64,000 bases of DNA, from contig SFFB01000004.1 in assembly GCA_004557035.1 (NCBI GenBank), forward strand, positions 1-64,000, given 5' to 3'. This DNA is from Bacteroidales bacterium (GTDB taxonomy: Bacteria > Bacteroidota > Bacteroidia > Bacteroidales > Bacteroidaceae). Of this stretch, positions 50,821-59,041 are shown in pieces (within the stretch, counting starts at the first letter, position 1; the number at the start of each line of letters is the position of its first letter). Below the pieces are notes generated by a model. That model was not told where the DNA came from. It searched no databases and was given only the letters and a program-made list of their open reading frames with translations. Both the position numbers and the translations under genes were made by a program.

Positions 50821-51867
50821 ATGATTTTCTTCGGCATATACGTCTGCCTGTTTTGCCTGGTGCTTTTCCTGTCGTTTATGGACAAGGAGAAGGACAAATA
50901 CGTCGTAGGCGCCTACATCGCCATCGCCGTGGTGCTGGTGCTGATTGTGGGCCTGCGTCCCATAGGTCTGGACAAGGACTCGGGCGAATACGAGAAATTT
51001 TATTATGTCGGCGACCTCTTGGTGGAACCCTCTTTCAACATCATCTCCGACATCGCCCAGAAATGGCTGGGTGGTCTCCGCGGCGTGCTGATTATTTATG
51101 CCGTCTTGTCCATCCCCCTTATGGCCTATGCCGTAAGCCGCAGCACAAAACTGTGGTTCTTGTCGATCGGCGTGTGGATGAGTCACTTTTTCCTACTTCA
51201 AAACACCACGCAAATCCGTGTGGCTGTGGCGACGGGCATCTTCATTCTGGCCCTGCAGTTCCTGATTGAGAAAAAGCGGTTGGCCTATGCCCTGATGATT
51301 GGCGTGGCCATTTTTTTCCACTACTCGGCCATCGTGTTGCTGCCTCTGGCTTTTCTGGGCTGCGACGAACTCTCTGAGCGCTGGAAGATGGTACTTGTCG
51401 TAATGCCACTGGCGGCCTATGTGGTCTCGCCCAGCAACATCGGCTGGCTCTCGGCCATCCCCATTCCCGGCATACAAGACAAACTTGAAATCTATGAGGA
51501 GATGCGCGACTCTGGCGTGATGAACATGGACCAGATCAATCGCTTCAACATCGTGTCTCTGCTCAAACTGGCCATGTATTACTTCTTGTTGTGGAAGTAT
51601 GACTTGATCAAGCGCCACTTCCCGCAGATGGCGCTTTTCCTGAAGATTTACGCCTTCTCTATCATCAGTTTCGCCATGCTGGCATTCCTGCCGGTGCTGG
51701 CATTCAGAGTTTCCGAGATTTTTGGTGTGGTGGAAATCATCCTCTTCCCCTACATCATCTATGCCATCCGCCCGCGCATAGCCGGCCAGATACTCCTGCT
51801 GCTCTTCGCCACGGCCATTCTGGCCATGGATATACTATACAACCAACTGCTCAACCTTAACGTTTAA
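50821..51867 (+). CDS. EpsG/Wzy-type polysaccharide polymerase
   Basis: The 348-residue protein has ten or so membrane helices and the EpsG-family pattern: RPIGLDKDSGEYEKFYY in the first outer loop, RVAVATGIFILALQFL, and FFHYSAIVLLPLAFL. It should join repeat units at the outer face of the inner membrane. It follows wzz by 31 nt. The last codons (LNLNV) are found again as a non-coding remnant 900 nt downstream, marking a tandem duplication of the next gene. Confidence 0.87.
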   Translation: MIFFGIYVCLFCLVLFLSFMDKEKDKYVVGAYIAIAVVLVLIVGLRPIGLDKDSGEYEKFYYVGDLLVEPSFNIISDIAQKWLGGLRGVLIIYAVLSIPLMAYAVSRSTKLWFLSIGVWMSHFFLLQNTTQIRVAVATGIFILALQFLIEKKRLAYALMIGVAIFFHYSAIVLLPLAFLGCDELSERWKMVLVVMPLAAYVVSPSNIGWLSAIPIPGIQDKLEIYEEMRDSGVMNMDQINRFNIVSLLKLAMYYFLLWKYDLIKRHFPQMALFLKIYAFSIISFAMLAFLPVLAFRVSEIFGVVEIILFPYIIYAIRPRIAGQILLLLFATAILAMDILYNQLLNLNV

Positions 51868-51887
51868 GGCCTCATAAGCGACAAGTC

Positions 51888-52733
51888 ATGGCAAACAGCA
51901 TACTCCCGGTCATCGTTTTATATCAGACGCGCTTGAGCGACTCGGCCACCTATCAGTCGTTGATCAAACCCAACGGCATTGAGGAGTTTGTGGTCTACGA
52001 CAACTCGCCGGACACCTTCGCCCAGGAAGACATCGCCACGCTCTACCCCCGGGCCATCTATGTCAGAGACACGCAAAACAGCGGACTGCCCAAAGCCTAC
52101 AATCTGACTGCCAAACGGGCCAACGAATTGGGATACAAAAGAATTCTCCTGCTCGACGCCGACACCAGCTTTCCTCCCGAAGCCTTCATAGCCTATCTCG
52201 CCGCCCTCGACTTCGAGGGATTGGCGGCTCCCATTGCCGTCACCTCTCAGGGTCAACCTTTCAGTCCGGCGCGAATGTATGCATGGAACAAACCACCCAT
52301 AGGCATCAAAAGCGGCGACTATTCACTCAAACATCTCAGAGTCATCAACAGCGGTCTGTGCATACCCACCACACTGTTTCTCGAGTCAGGCGGATATGAC
52401 GAACGTATTTATCTGGATTTTGCCGACTTTCAATTCCAACAAAAAGTCAGGGCCAACAACGACAGGCTGCGGCTTTTAGCTTTCACTGTCACACAGCAAT
52501 TCTCACGCGATGAGAAAAACACGGTACAGGCAATTCGACGCTTCAAGATTTATCTGGAGTGTGCCAATGCGTGTGTCCTGGAGGGCTTGCGAGGCTGGTT
52601 GTCACATCATTATGGCATCTTGCGAGGCACTCTGGGACTTTGCAAAAGACACCACACAGCAAAATTTTTGATTCTATATCTAAAAAACCTGTTCCACAGC
52701 AAAAATAGCGCAAAGCGTCACACGGACTTCTGA
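51888..52733 (+). CDS. GT2 family glycosyltransferase, duplicate copy 1
   Basis: The 281-residue protein looks like a GT-A fold rhamnosyl/galactofuranosyl-type GT2 enzyme that extends a lipid-linked repeat unit in the cytoplasm. The nucleotide-binding motif is LLLDADTSFPP (DxD), and the acceptor-side segment is SGGYDERIYLDFADFQF. It is closely related to the next gene: over the first 109 residues I count 16 differences, and the similarity is lower after that. Donor and acceptor sugars cannot be inferred. Confidence 0.85.
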   Translation: MANSILPVIVLYQTRLSDSATYQSLIKPNGIEEFVVYDNSPDTFAQEDIATLYPRAIYVRDTQNSGLPKAYNLTAKRANELGYKRILLLDADTSFPPEAFIAYLAALDFEGLAAPIAVTSQGQPFSPARMYAWNKPPIGIKSGDYSLKHLRVINSGLCIPTTLFLESGGYDERIYLDFADFQFQQKVRANNDRLRLLAFTVTQQFSRDEKNTVQAIRRFKIYLECANACVLEGLRGWLSHHYGILRGTLGLCKRHHTAKFLILYLKNLFHSKNSAKRHTDF

Positions 52734-52759
52734 ACAAGGACGTGCTCCAAGCCCAATGG

Positions 52760-52778
52760 CTCAACCTGAATGTTTAAG
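52760..52778 (+). pseudogene. Remnant of the wzy 3' end carried by the duplication
   Basis: CTCAACCTGAATGTTTAAG matches the wzy end at 51850-51868 (CTCAACCTTAACGTTTAAG) at 17 of 19 positions, including the stop codon. The following leader (AAGCGACAAG.CATGGCAAA) also matches the leader of copy 1. It shows that the duplicated unit began inside wzy. Confidence 0.8.
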
Positions 52779-52797
52779 CCCACAAAAGCGACAAGAC

Positions 52798-53640
52798 ATG
52801 GCAAAAAGCATACTCCCGGTCATCGTTTTATACCAGACGCACTTGAGCGACTCGGCCACCTATCTGTCGTTGATTAAGCCCAACGGCATTGAGGAGTTTG
52901 TGGTCTACGACAACTCGCCGGCCAACTTCGCCCAAGAAGACATCGCAGCGCTCTGCCCCGGGGCCATTTACGTGAGAGACACCCAAAACAGCGGACTGCC
53001 CAAAGCCTATAATCTGACCGCCCAACGGGCCAACGAATTAGGCTACAAAAGAATTCTCCTGCTCGACGACGACACCACGTTCCCACCCGAATCCTTCCGT
53101 GCCTATCTTGACACGATAGACTTTGCAGGGGTAACGGCGCCAATATCCGTCACGTCGTTGGGACAGCCGTTTAGTCCTTATATGCCGTCTGTCTGGAAGA
53201 AAACGCCTAAAGACATCAAGAGCGGCACCTATTCACTCAAAGACTTCATCGTCATCAACAGCGGCCTGTGCATACCCACGACGCTTTTCCTCGAGGCAGG
53301 TGGATATGACGAACGCATCTATCTGGACTTTGCCGATTTCCAGTTTTTGCAGAAAGTAAGGCAAATCAACGACGGCTTGTGGCTGCTGCCTTTTGTCATC
53401 ACACAAAACTATTCCAACGACGACAAAGACCTTGGCCGGGCCATCAGACGTTACTGCATCTACTTGGAATGTGCCAACGCCTGCCGTCTGGAGGGCTTTA
53501 ACGGCCATCTGTTGCATCATTACAGCATGATGAGGCGCACGCTGGGCCTTTGCTGCCATCACAAGAGCCTCAAGTTTATGGGGCTGTATGTGAAAAACCT
53601 GTTCAAATCCAAACACCGCAAGCCCAAACACCAAGCATGA
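52798..53640 (+). CDS. GT2 family glycosyltransferase, duplicate copy 2
   Basis: The 280-residue paralogue of the preceding gene has LLLDDDTTFPP in place of LLLDADTSFPP and the same AGGYDERIYLDFADFQF segment. The strongest divergence is at about residues 120-145 (GQPFSP onwards) and 195-240, where acceptor specificity usually lies, so the two copies may add different or successive residues. I chose ATG 52798 (MAKSILPVIVLYQT), which aligns with copy 1; an extension to 52756 covers the wzy remnant. Its stop overlaps the next start as ATGA. Confidence 0.85.
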   Translation: MAKSILPVIVLYQTHLSDSATYLSLIKPNGIEEFVVYDNSPANFAQEDIAALCPGAIYVRDTQNSGLPKAYNLTAQRANELGYKRILLLDDDTTFPPESFRAYLDTIDFAGVTAPISVTSLGQPFSPYMPSVWKKTPKDIKSGTYSLKDFIVINSGLCIPTTLFLEAGGYDERIYLDFADFQFLQKVRQINDGLWLLPFVITQNYSNDDKDLGRAIRRYCIYLECANACRLEGFNGHLLHHYSMMRRTLGLCCHHKSLKFMGLYVKNLFKSKHRKPKHQA

Positions 53641-54344
53641 TTTCAGTCTGCATAGCCACCTACAACGGTGCCGCCTACATCGGTGAGCAACTCCGTTCTA
53701 TCGCCTGCCAACTCTCGGCCGACGACGAGATTGTCATATCCGACGACGGCTCGACCGACGGCACGCTCGACGTGGTTACGTCGCTGGGGCTGCCGCAAAT
53801 ACGCATCGTACACCACACCACCGACCACGGCTATGTGAGCAACTTCGAGCACGCCCTCAAAGCGGCCACCGGCGACATCATCTTTCTGGCCGACCAAGAC
53901 GACCTATGGATGCCGGGCAAGGTGGAGCGTTGTCTGTCTCTCTTGGAGCATTGCGACTTTGTGGTGAGCGACGCTCGGGTGGTCAACTTTGACGAAGAGG
54001 AAATAGCCCCCTCGTTTTGCCGACTCTATCACTCTTCGCGTTCATACTTGGGCAACATCATCAGGTTTCGGTATTTAGGCTGCTGCATGTGTTTCAGACG
54101 CACCATTCTGGCCAAAGCTCTTCCTTTCCCTCATAACCACAAGCTCTGCACCCACGACAACTGGCTCTTCCTCGTGGCCAAAACATTCTACAAGGCCGTC
54201 ATCATCGACGACAAGCTTATCAAATATCGGCGGCACGAGGGCAACACCAGCAACGGCGGAGCCAAATCGGTCAACTCAACGGCCTTCCAGTTGAAATACC
54301 GCCTCTATCTTATCGGTCATCTTTTCAGACGCGCCTTTTGGTGA
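53637..54344 (+). CDS. GT2 family glycosyltransferase
   Basis: The 235-residue enzyme has the classical GT2 start ISVCIATYNGAAYIGEQLRSI, the nucleotide motif ISDDGSTDGT, and LADQDDLW, where the last acidic group coordinates the metal. The KYRRHEGNTSNGG segment near the C terminus resembles rhamnosyltransferase-like members. It is unrelated in detail to the two preceding copies. It ends the polysaccharide locus, before a terminator at 54394-54441. Confidence 0.88.
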   Translation: MISVCIATYNGAAYIGEQLRSIACQLSADDEIVISDDGSTDGTLDVVTSLGLPQIRIVHHTTDHGYVSNFEHALKAATGDIIFLADQDDLWMPGKVERCLSLLEHCDFVVSDARVVNFDEEEIAPSFCRLYHSSRSYLGNIIRFRYLGCCMCFRRTILAKALPFPHNHKLCTHDNWLFLVAKTFYKAVIIDDKLIKYRRHEGNTSNGGAKSVNSTAFQLKYRLYLIGHLFRRAFW

Positions 54345-54393
54345 AAACGATAGGGTGCCCAAAGGCAATCATATATCATTATCCCATATAAAG

Positions 54394-54441
54394 CAACGCG
54401 ACATCTGCCCGGCTTGAAGCCAATGGACAGATGTCGCGTTG
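54394..54441. terminator. Long hairpin between converging genes
   Basis: CAACGCGACATCTG (54394-54407) pairs with CAGATGTCGCGTTG (54428-54441), 14 bp perfect, with an inner GGCTT/AAGCC stem. It probably serves both the glycosyltransferase gene and the DUF5686 gene. Confidence 0.78.
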
Positions 54442-54458
54442 AATAGGTATGGGCGTGT

Positions 54459-57053
54459 TTAGAACGTCACGCGGAACATGAAGCGGATGCCCCATTTGTC
54501 GGTGTCGGGATTGTCCACGTAGGTGAGGCGGCGCACATATTCAATATGGAAAATCTTGAAGATGTTGTGTATGCCAGCAATGACTTCGACATAAGGCTTC
54601 TTCTTGTCCATCACCGTGGAGAGGTAGTCGAACGACCCGTCGGCGTTGAAGTGGCCGGGGAAGTAGAAGAGGTGAGGGTCGTTGGCGTTTTTGGCGAGGA
54701 ACGGATTGTTTTTGCTGGTGAGTGTGCCCCAGAGTACGTTGCAGCCGATATATTCACGCCACTTCAGCTTCTTGATGAGCGGAATGCGGTTAAGGATTTT
54801 GCCGTTCATATCCCAAGAGACCATCAGCGAGGCATAGCGGTCGTTGAGGAACTCCATATTGTTGATGAGGTTGAACGTATAGTCCTCCATGATGTAAGAG
54901 AGGTTGGCAGCCGGCATGATGAGCAGGGGGAAAGGCACTTTGTTCCATTGCGCTCCGGCCTTAAGATAGGTGTCTATCTTACCCCATGAGGCCATCCAGA
55001 AACGCTTGTAGATGCCCGCCTCGGTGAAGTTGTAGGTGTGGGTCTTGTCCAACAAGTCATAGAGTCCCACGGTGTGGGACAGTGAAAAGATGGGGGCGTC
55101 GTTGTTGGCGGCAATGCGGCGCTGCTTGGTATTGATCCAGGTGACGCCGGGCTGGAAGGTGAGACTGGCCGTGAAGTCGGACGTGCGGAATTGGCGGCGA
55201 TGGTCGACGCTGTTGGATGAAGGCGCGCCTGTGCCGTCGAGCGATTGAAAGAAGAAGGCCGCCGTGGGCTCGTCATTCTCTGTGCGCACCTGGAGCTTGA
55301 GACGCAGGCCGTTTTCCCACTCACGGTCCCAGAGCAGACGCAGGGTCTCGTAATACATCATATGGTCCACTTTCGTCCATTTGAACGAAGTGAAGACATT
55401 GTCCTTGTCGGTGGGGAGAAATTTGTCGCTTGGCGACATTACGTCGCGGTTGTAGGTGAACGTGAGATTATTCACCGGGAACTCGCGCGGCAGGTAGGCT
55501 TTTTTGTTGAATGAATAGGTCACTTCGCCCAAGCCTTTCCACTCATGGTCTTTAAAGCCATAGGCCACGTAGCCTTTGAGGAAGAGGTGCGGATTGAAGT
55601 TGGCCGTGGTCTGGGCTGAGGCTCGGAGGCGCAGACCGTCGACGAAGTTTTGCGAGATGGTGGTGTTGACGGGGCCGATGTCGACTTTGGACGGTTTCTT
55701 GGGGTCGGCTGTCGTCTCTACAAAGTTTTCGATGAAGGCTTTGGCCGTGAAGAGCACCAGTTTGAAGCCTTTGACGCTCTCAAGCCGCTTGATGAGCAGG
55801 TCCATCTGGTCTTCGCTCTTGGTGAGCGAGTCGGGCCGATGTTCTGCCCAGAAGATGTCGTCGCGCATCTTGGCATTGATGTCGATGCGCTGGTCGCCCT
55901 TGAATTTGAAAACCTTATCGGGGATGATGTCAAAAGAGAAATTGCTGTATTCAGTGGTGCGCTTCACCTGAAATTTCTGTAAGAAACTGGCCAGTTTGAG
56001 TTGCACGAGCATATTGTCGCGTACAAGTACCTGCTCTCCGCTGGGTAGGGGCTCGAATTCCTGAATGACGCGCATACTTTCCACAAAGTTGACGTCAGAG
56101 CGCCGTGGAATGCCGATGTCTGCCTTCTTGACACGATAAGTGGAGTCGGCCAGAATGTAGAGTGAGCCTGAGAAACCGAAGTCTTGAGGGTTGTTGGGCG
56201 TAAAGTCCACCCTGATGCATTTGGCACCATCTACATAGGTGGTGTCTTCAAGATAATAGCGGTAGAAACTGATGGCCGAGCGCGTGGAGATGGGACTGGT
56301 GAAGGGATACTGCAGCAAGCGCACCTCATCTTCATAAATATCCACGTCGGTGAAACAATCCTTAAGCACCGTGGTGAGAATATCGCCGGTGTTGAAGAGA
56401 TCGTTGATGCCATTGCTGCGCTGGCCCAAAACTATCGACTTGTCGGCATGGGGCGATTTGCGATAGATTTCGCGCGTCACGTTCTCGTCTACGGAGATGG
56501 GCAGAATGAGTTTGCCCGTCTCGTTACAGGTTTCGACGTGCTCTTTGAGGAAGGGCATTTTCTTGAACTGACCTTCTTCAAAAACCTTGTCGGTCACGTC
56601 GTTGAGCGCAAAGGTGAGCTTGGAATATTTGTCAATGCTGTAGTAGTCGTAGCGCTTAAGGTCACTCTTCTTTTTAGCGGCAATCACCTTCTGCATCAGT
56701 TCGACGGCAGGGTTGTTTTTGCGTGAGTATTTTTTGCGGTGTCCCGTGACCACGGCTTCGCGGAGTTCGGAAGTGTTGTCTTGCAGTTTGACATTGTAGA
56801 CACCGGCTTGGCCCACGCGCACCGTCTTGGTATCGTAACCAATCATAGAAACGCGCATCTTGCCTGCACGGAAGGGCAAACTGTATTTACCGTTGACGTC
56901 GGTGCGAGTAAAACCGCCGCCCTCGAGCTGCACATTGACAAAGGGGAGAAGTTCGCCAGTCTTGGCGTCGGTTACGGTGCCCGAAATGCGTTGGGCCGAA
57001 ATGGAAACGAAACCGATGAGGCTGATTATGAAGAATAAGAGCTGTCTTTTCAC
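54459..57053 (-). CDS. DUF5686 outer-membrane protein with CarboxypepD_reg-like domain
   Basis: The 864-residue protein starts with a signal peptide (KRQLLFFIISLIGFVSISAQ), then a carboxypeptidase-regulatory-like beta-sandwich (RISGTVTDAKTGELLPFVNVQLEG, seen as ISGTVTDAKTGELLPF), then the DUF5686 region with a C-terminal beta-barrel ending in an aromatic strand (WGIRFMFRVTF). The family is common in Bacteroidota outer membranes; its role is unknown. No ATG fits; I chose GTG 57053, which begins exactly at the signal peptide. Another GTG at 57170 would add 39 residues without family similarity. A -7 element lies at 57200-57207. Confidence 0.85.
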   Translation of the reverse strand: MKRQLLFFIISLIGFVSISAQRISGTVTDAKTGELLPFVNVQLEGGGFTRTDVNGKYSLPFRAGKMRVSMIGYDTKTVRVGQAGVYNVKLQDNTSELREAVVTGHRKKYSRKNNPAVELMQKVIAAKKKSDLKRYDYYSIDKYSKLTFALNDVTDKVFEEGQFKKMPFLKEHVETCNETGKLILPISVDENVTREIYRKSPHADKSIVLGQRSNGINDLFNTGDILTTVLKDCFTDVDIYEDEVRLLQYPFTSPISTRSAISFYRYYLEDTTYVDGAKCIRVDFTPNNPQDFGFSGSLYILADSTYRVKKADIGIPRRSDVNFVESMRVIQEFEPLPSGEQVLVRDNMLVQLKLASFLQKFQVKRTTEYSNFSFDIIPDKVFKFKGDQRIDINAKMRDDIFWAEHRPDSLTKSEDQMDLLIKRLESVKGFKLVLFTAKAFIENFVETTADPKKPSKVDIGPVNTTISQNFVDGLRLRASAQTTANFNPHLFLKGYVAYGFKDHEWKGLGEVTYSFNKKAYLPREFPVNNLTFTYNRDVMSPSDKFLPTDKDNVFTSFKWTKVDHMMYYETLRLLWDREWENGLRLKLQVRTENDEPTAAFFFQSLDGTGAPSSNSVDHRRQFRTSDFTASLTFQPGVTWINTKQRRIAANNDAPIFSLSHTVGLYDLLDKTHTYNFTEAGIYKRFWMASWGKIDTYLKAGAQWNKVPFPLLIMPAANLSYIMEDYTFNLINNMEFLNDRYASLMVSWDMNGKILNRIPLIKKLKWREYIGCNVLWGTLTSKNNPFLAKNANDPHLFYFPGHFNADGSFDYLSTVMDKKKPYVEVIAGIHNIFKIFHIEYVRRLTYVDNPDTDKWGIRFMFRVTF

Positions 57054-57199
57054 CTTGAATGGAATGTTTGGAAGATACGTATGTAATATTGTTTCCCTGC
57101 CTTGCAGGTCCGGCCGACACTGCGAGAGAAGCAACGGTGAGCGGCCTGCTGCCGGCTCAACTAAATCCACGCCGACAGATATAGCACTGAAAAACTCTG

Positions 57200-57207
57200 C
57201 AAAGGTA
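57200..57207 (-). promoter_or_regulatory. -7 promoter element of the DUF5686 gene
   Basis: The minus strand reads TACCTTTG, about 147 nt before the chosen GTG start, giving a long leader. The -33 region is weak. Confidence 0.5.
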
Positions 57208-57248
57208 GCGAGTTTTTTGTAATACTATTGTGTGAAGTGCAAAAATAA

Positions 57249-57279
57249 AAGAGGATGCACCTTAATAGTGCATCCTCTT
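57249..57279 (-). terminator. Terminator of the inositol-phosphate synthase locus
   Basis: AAGAGGATGCAC (57249-57260) pairs with GTGCATCCTCTT (57268-57279). On the minus strand TTATTTTTG follows, 25 nt beyond the stop at 57304. Confidence 0.85.
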
Positions 57280-57303
57280 GAGTGATAAGCTGAATGGCTC
57301 GGC

Positions 57304-58546
57304 TTAGTCAATCTCTTCGTCGGCTTCATAGCCGCCCATCTCGCGGATGGCGTTTTTCAGCATGACATACTGCTGGAAGAGGTGATTGATGGGTACTTCG
57401 CCTTGTGTGTAGTCGTGCATCGGGCTCTTGAGGAAGAAGCTCAAGAAACGCTGCGTACCATAGCGGCCGTTGCGAGCGGCGAGGTCAGAGAGCAGCACGA
57501 GGTCGAGCAGCAGCGGAGCGGCAAGGATAGAGTCGCGGCAGAGGAAGTTGATCTTAATCTGCATAGGATAGCCCATCCAGCCAAAGATGTCGATGTTGTC
57601 CCAGCCCTCTTTGTTGTCGTTGCGAGGCGGATAGTAGTTGATGCGCACCTTGTGGTAGTAGTCCGTATAGAGGTCGGGCTGCTCCTCGGGCACGAGGATG
57701 CTTTCAAGCGTAGAGAGCGTCGCGGTTGCCAAGAATATTGGTGCTGAACCAGCCTGAGAGGCCAAGGCAGCGCGTACCGATGATGGGGGCGAAACCACTC
57801 TTCACCAAAGTCTGGCCGGTTTTGAAGTCTTTTCCGGCAATGGGCATCTTGGTCTTTTCGGCCAACTCCCACATAGCGGGGATGTCGACGGTGGTGTTGG
57901 GAGCACCCATGATGAAGGGAGCACCTTCACACAAGGCAGCGTAGGCATAGCACATTGAGGGGGCGATATGTTCGCGGTCGTCGGCCTTCATGGCAGCCTC
58001 AAGGGCGGCCAAAGTGCCATGTACATTCTCGTCAACGGGAACGTAGATTTCTGTAGAGGCAGCCCAGATGACAACGATGCGGTCGCAGGCGTTTTCGGCT
58101 TTGAAGCGGCGGATGTCTTCGCGAAGGGCTTCCACCATATCCCAGCGGGTCTTGCAGTCTTTCACGTTGTCACCGTCGAGACGCTTGGCATAGTTGCGGT
58201 CGAAAGCAGCGGCGATGGGTTTGATGGCTTTCAGTTCGTCGGCCACCGGATTGATATCCTTCTCTTTGAGCACCTCGGCGTTGATGGCACTCTCATAGGC
58301 ATTGGCAGGATAAACATCCCAGGCGCCAAAGACAATATCCTTCAAGTCGGTGAGAGGTACAATCTCGCCGTAGTGCAGATATTTCTTGTCTTTGCCTCGA
58401 CCGACACGGATTTTGTCGTATTGAGTCATTGAGCCAACAGGCTTAGCCAAGCCTTTGCGGGTCATCAAGACGCCCGTCATAAAAGTGGTGGTGACGGCAC
58501 CAAGACCGACACACATCACGCCTAATTTTCCTTTAGCAGGTTCCAT
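57304..58546 (-). pseudogene. ino1: Inositol-3-phosphate synthase, disrupted by deletion and frameshift
   Basis: The gene product would convert glucose 6-phosphate to myo-inositol 3-phosphate, the entry to inositol lipids in some Bacteroidota. The 5' part (58546 to about 57719) encodes the NAD-binding region (GVMCVGLGAVTTTFMTG) up to GWFSTNILGNRD, then runs out of frame and stops near 57704. The 3' part continues in another frame from LSTLESILVPEEQPDLY to the normal end YEADEEID at 57304. Between GNRD and LSTLES the family normally has about 17 more residues, including a conserved Lys-containing SKxxSK-like segment; here a single base remains. An out-of-frame deletion of about 50 nt at position 57718 explains this. 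An assembly error is the alternative. Confidence 0.85.
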
Positions 58547-58585
58547 GTTTTTGAGTTATTTTGATAGATATAGTTTTCAAAACTG

Positions 58586-58593
58586 CAAAGCTA
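58586..58593 (-). promoter_or_regulatory. -7 promoter element of the inositol-phosphate synthase locus
   Basis: The minus strand reads TAGCTTTG, 40 nt before the start. A second match, TACTTTTG, lies at 58608-58615. The intact promoter suggests that the gene was lost recently, if it is lost. Confidence 0.5.
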
Positions 58594-58723
58594 CAAAAAG
58601 TTTTTAGCAAAAGTAAGAAACTTATAATTGAAAATTGGTTTCGCTGTGTTAAATTGGTCCGTCTTGCCCATTTATGGGGATTGGGCGCGGCAGAAAAGCG
58701 GATGATGGTTATTGAATAGCAAA

Positions 58724-58749
58724 AAGCATCCCCGGTTGTGGGGATGCTT
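58724..58749 (-). terminator. Terminator of the tRNA-Asn pair
   Basis: AAGCATCCCC (58724-58733) pairs with GGGGATGCTT (58740-58749). On the minus strand TTTGC follows directly, preceded by two more T residues in the stem. Confidence 0.8.
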
Positions 58750-58758
58750 GATTTGGAG

Positions 58759-58832
58759 CGCTTCAGGATGGGCTTGAACCAACGACCCCCTGATTAACAG
58801 TCAGGTGCTCTAACCAACTGAGCTACTGAAGC
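58759..58832 (-). tRNA. tRNA-Asn (anticodon GTT), copy 2
   Basis: The minus-strand cloverleaf has acceptor arms GCTTCAG and CTGAAGC, D arm GCTCAGTTGGTTAGAGC, anticodon stem-loop CTGACTGTTAATCAG with GTT, and T arm GGTTCAAGCC. It is identical to the copy at 58865-58938, 32 nt upstream on the transcript. Confidence 0.95.
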
Positions 58833-58864
58833 AGGTGGCAATTCTTGAAACCGGCTGGCCGGTG

Positions 58865-58938
58865 CGCTTCAGGATGGGCTTGAACCAACGACCCCCTGAT
58901 TAACAGTCAGGTGCTCTAACCAACTGAGCTACTGAAGC
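58865..58938 (-). tRNA. tRNA-Asn (anticodon GTT), copy 1
   Basis: Identical in all 74 positions to the copy at 58759-58832. It is the promoter-proximal member of the pair, with a -7 element at 58978-58985. Confidence 0.95.
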
Positions 58939-58977
58939 AATGATTGAGATAACCTGCGCGGTTTCTGAATTGCGCTG

Positions 58978-58985
58978 CAAAAGTA
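58978..58985 (-). promoter_or_regulatory. -7 promoter element of the tRNA-Asn pair
   Basis: The minus strand reads TACTTTTG, 40 nt before the first tRNA. The -33 region has no clear TTTG. Confidence 0.6.
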
Positions 58986-59008
58986 GCGGTTATTTTTGAA
59001 ATAAACAA

Positions 59009-59016
59009 TATCTTTG
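59009..59016 (+). promoter_or_regulatory. -7 promoter element of the PfkB-family gene
   Basis: TATCTTTG lies 26 nt before the ATG at 59042 and is divergent from the tRNA-Asn promoter. Confidence 0.5.
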
Positions 59017-59041
59017 CACGAAAAATATATTTTTATACCGG

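Noticed and set aside
48355..54344. The polysaccharide locus as a recently acquired island
   Set aside because: Base composition and codon use look like the neighbours, and I see no integrase, insertion sequence or tRNA boundary.
57690..57760. Programmed frameshifting in the inositol-phosphate synthase gene
   Set aside because: A slip would not restore the roughly 17 missing residues, and no slippery heptamer with a downstream structure is evident at the junction.
58759..58938. The duplicated tRNA-Asn as attachment sites of an integrated element
   Set aside because: The copies are only 32 nt apart, share one promoter and terminator, and no integrase lies nearby.
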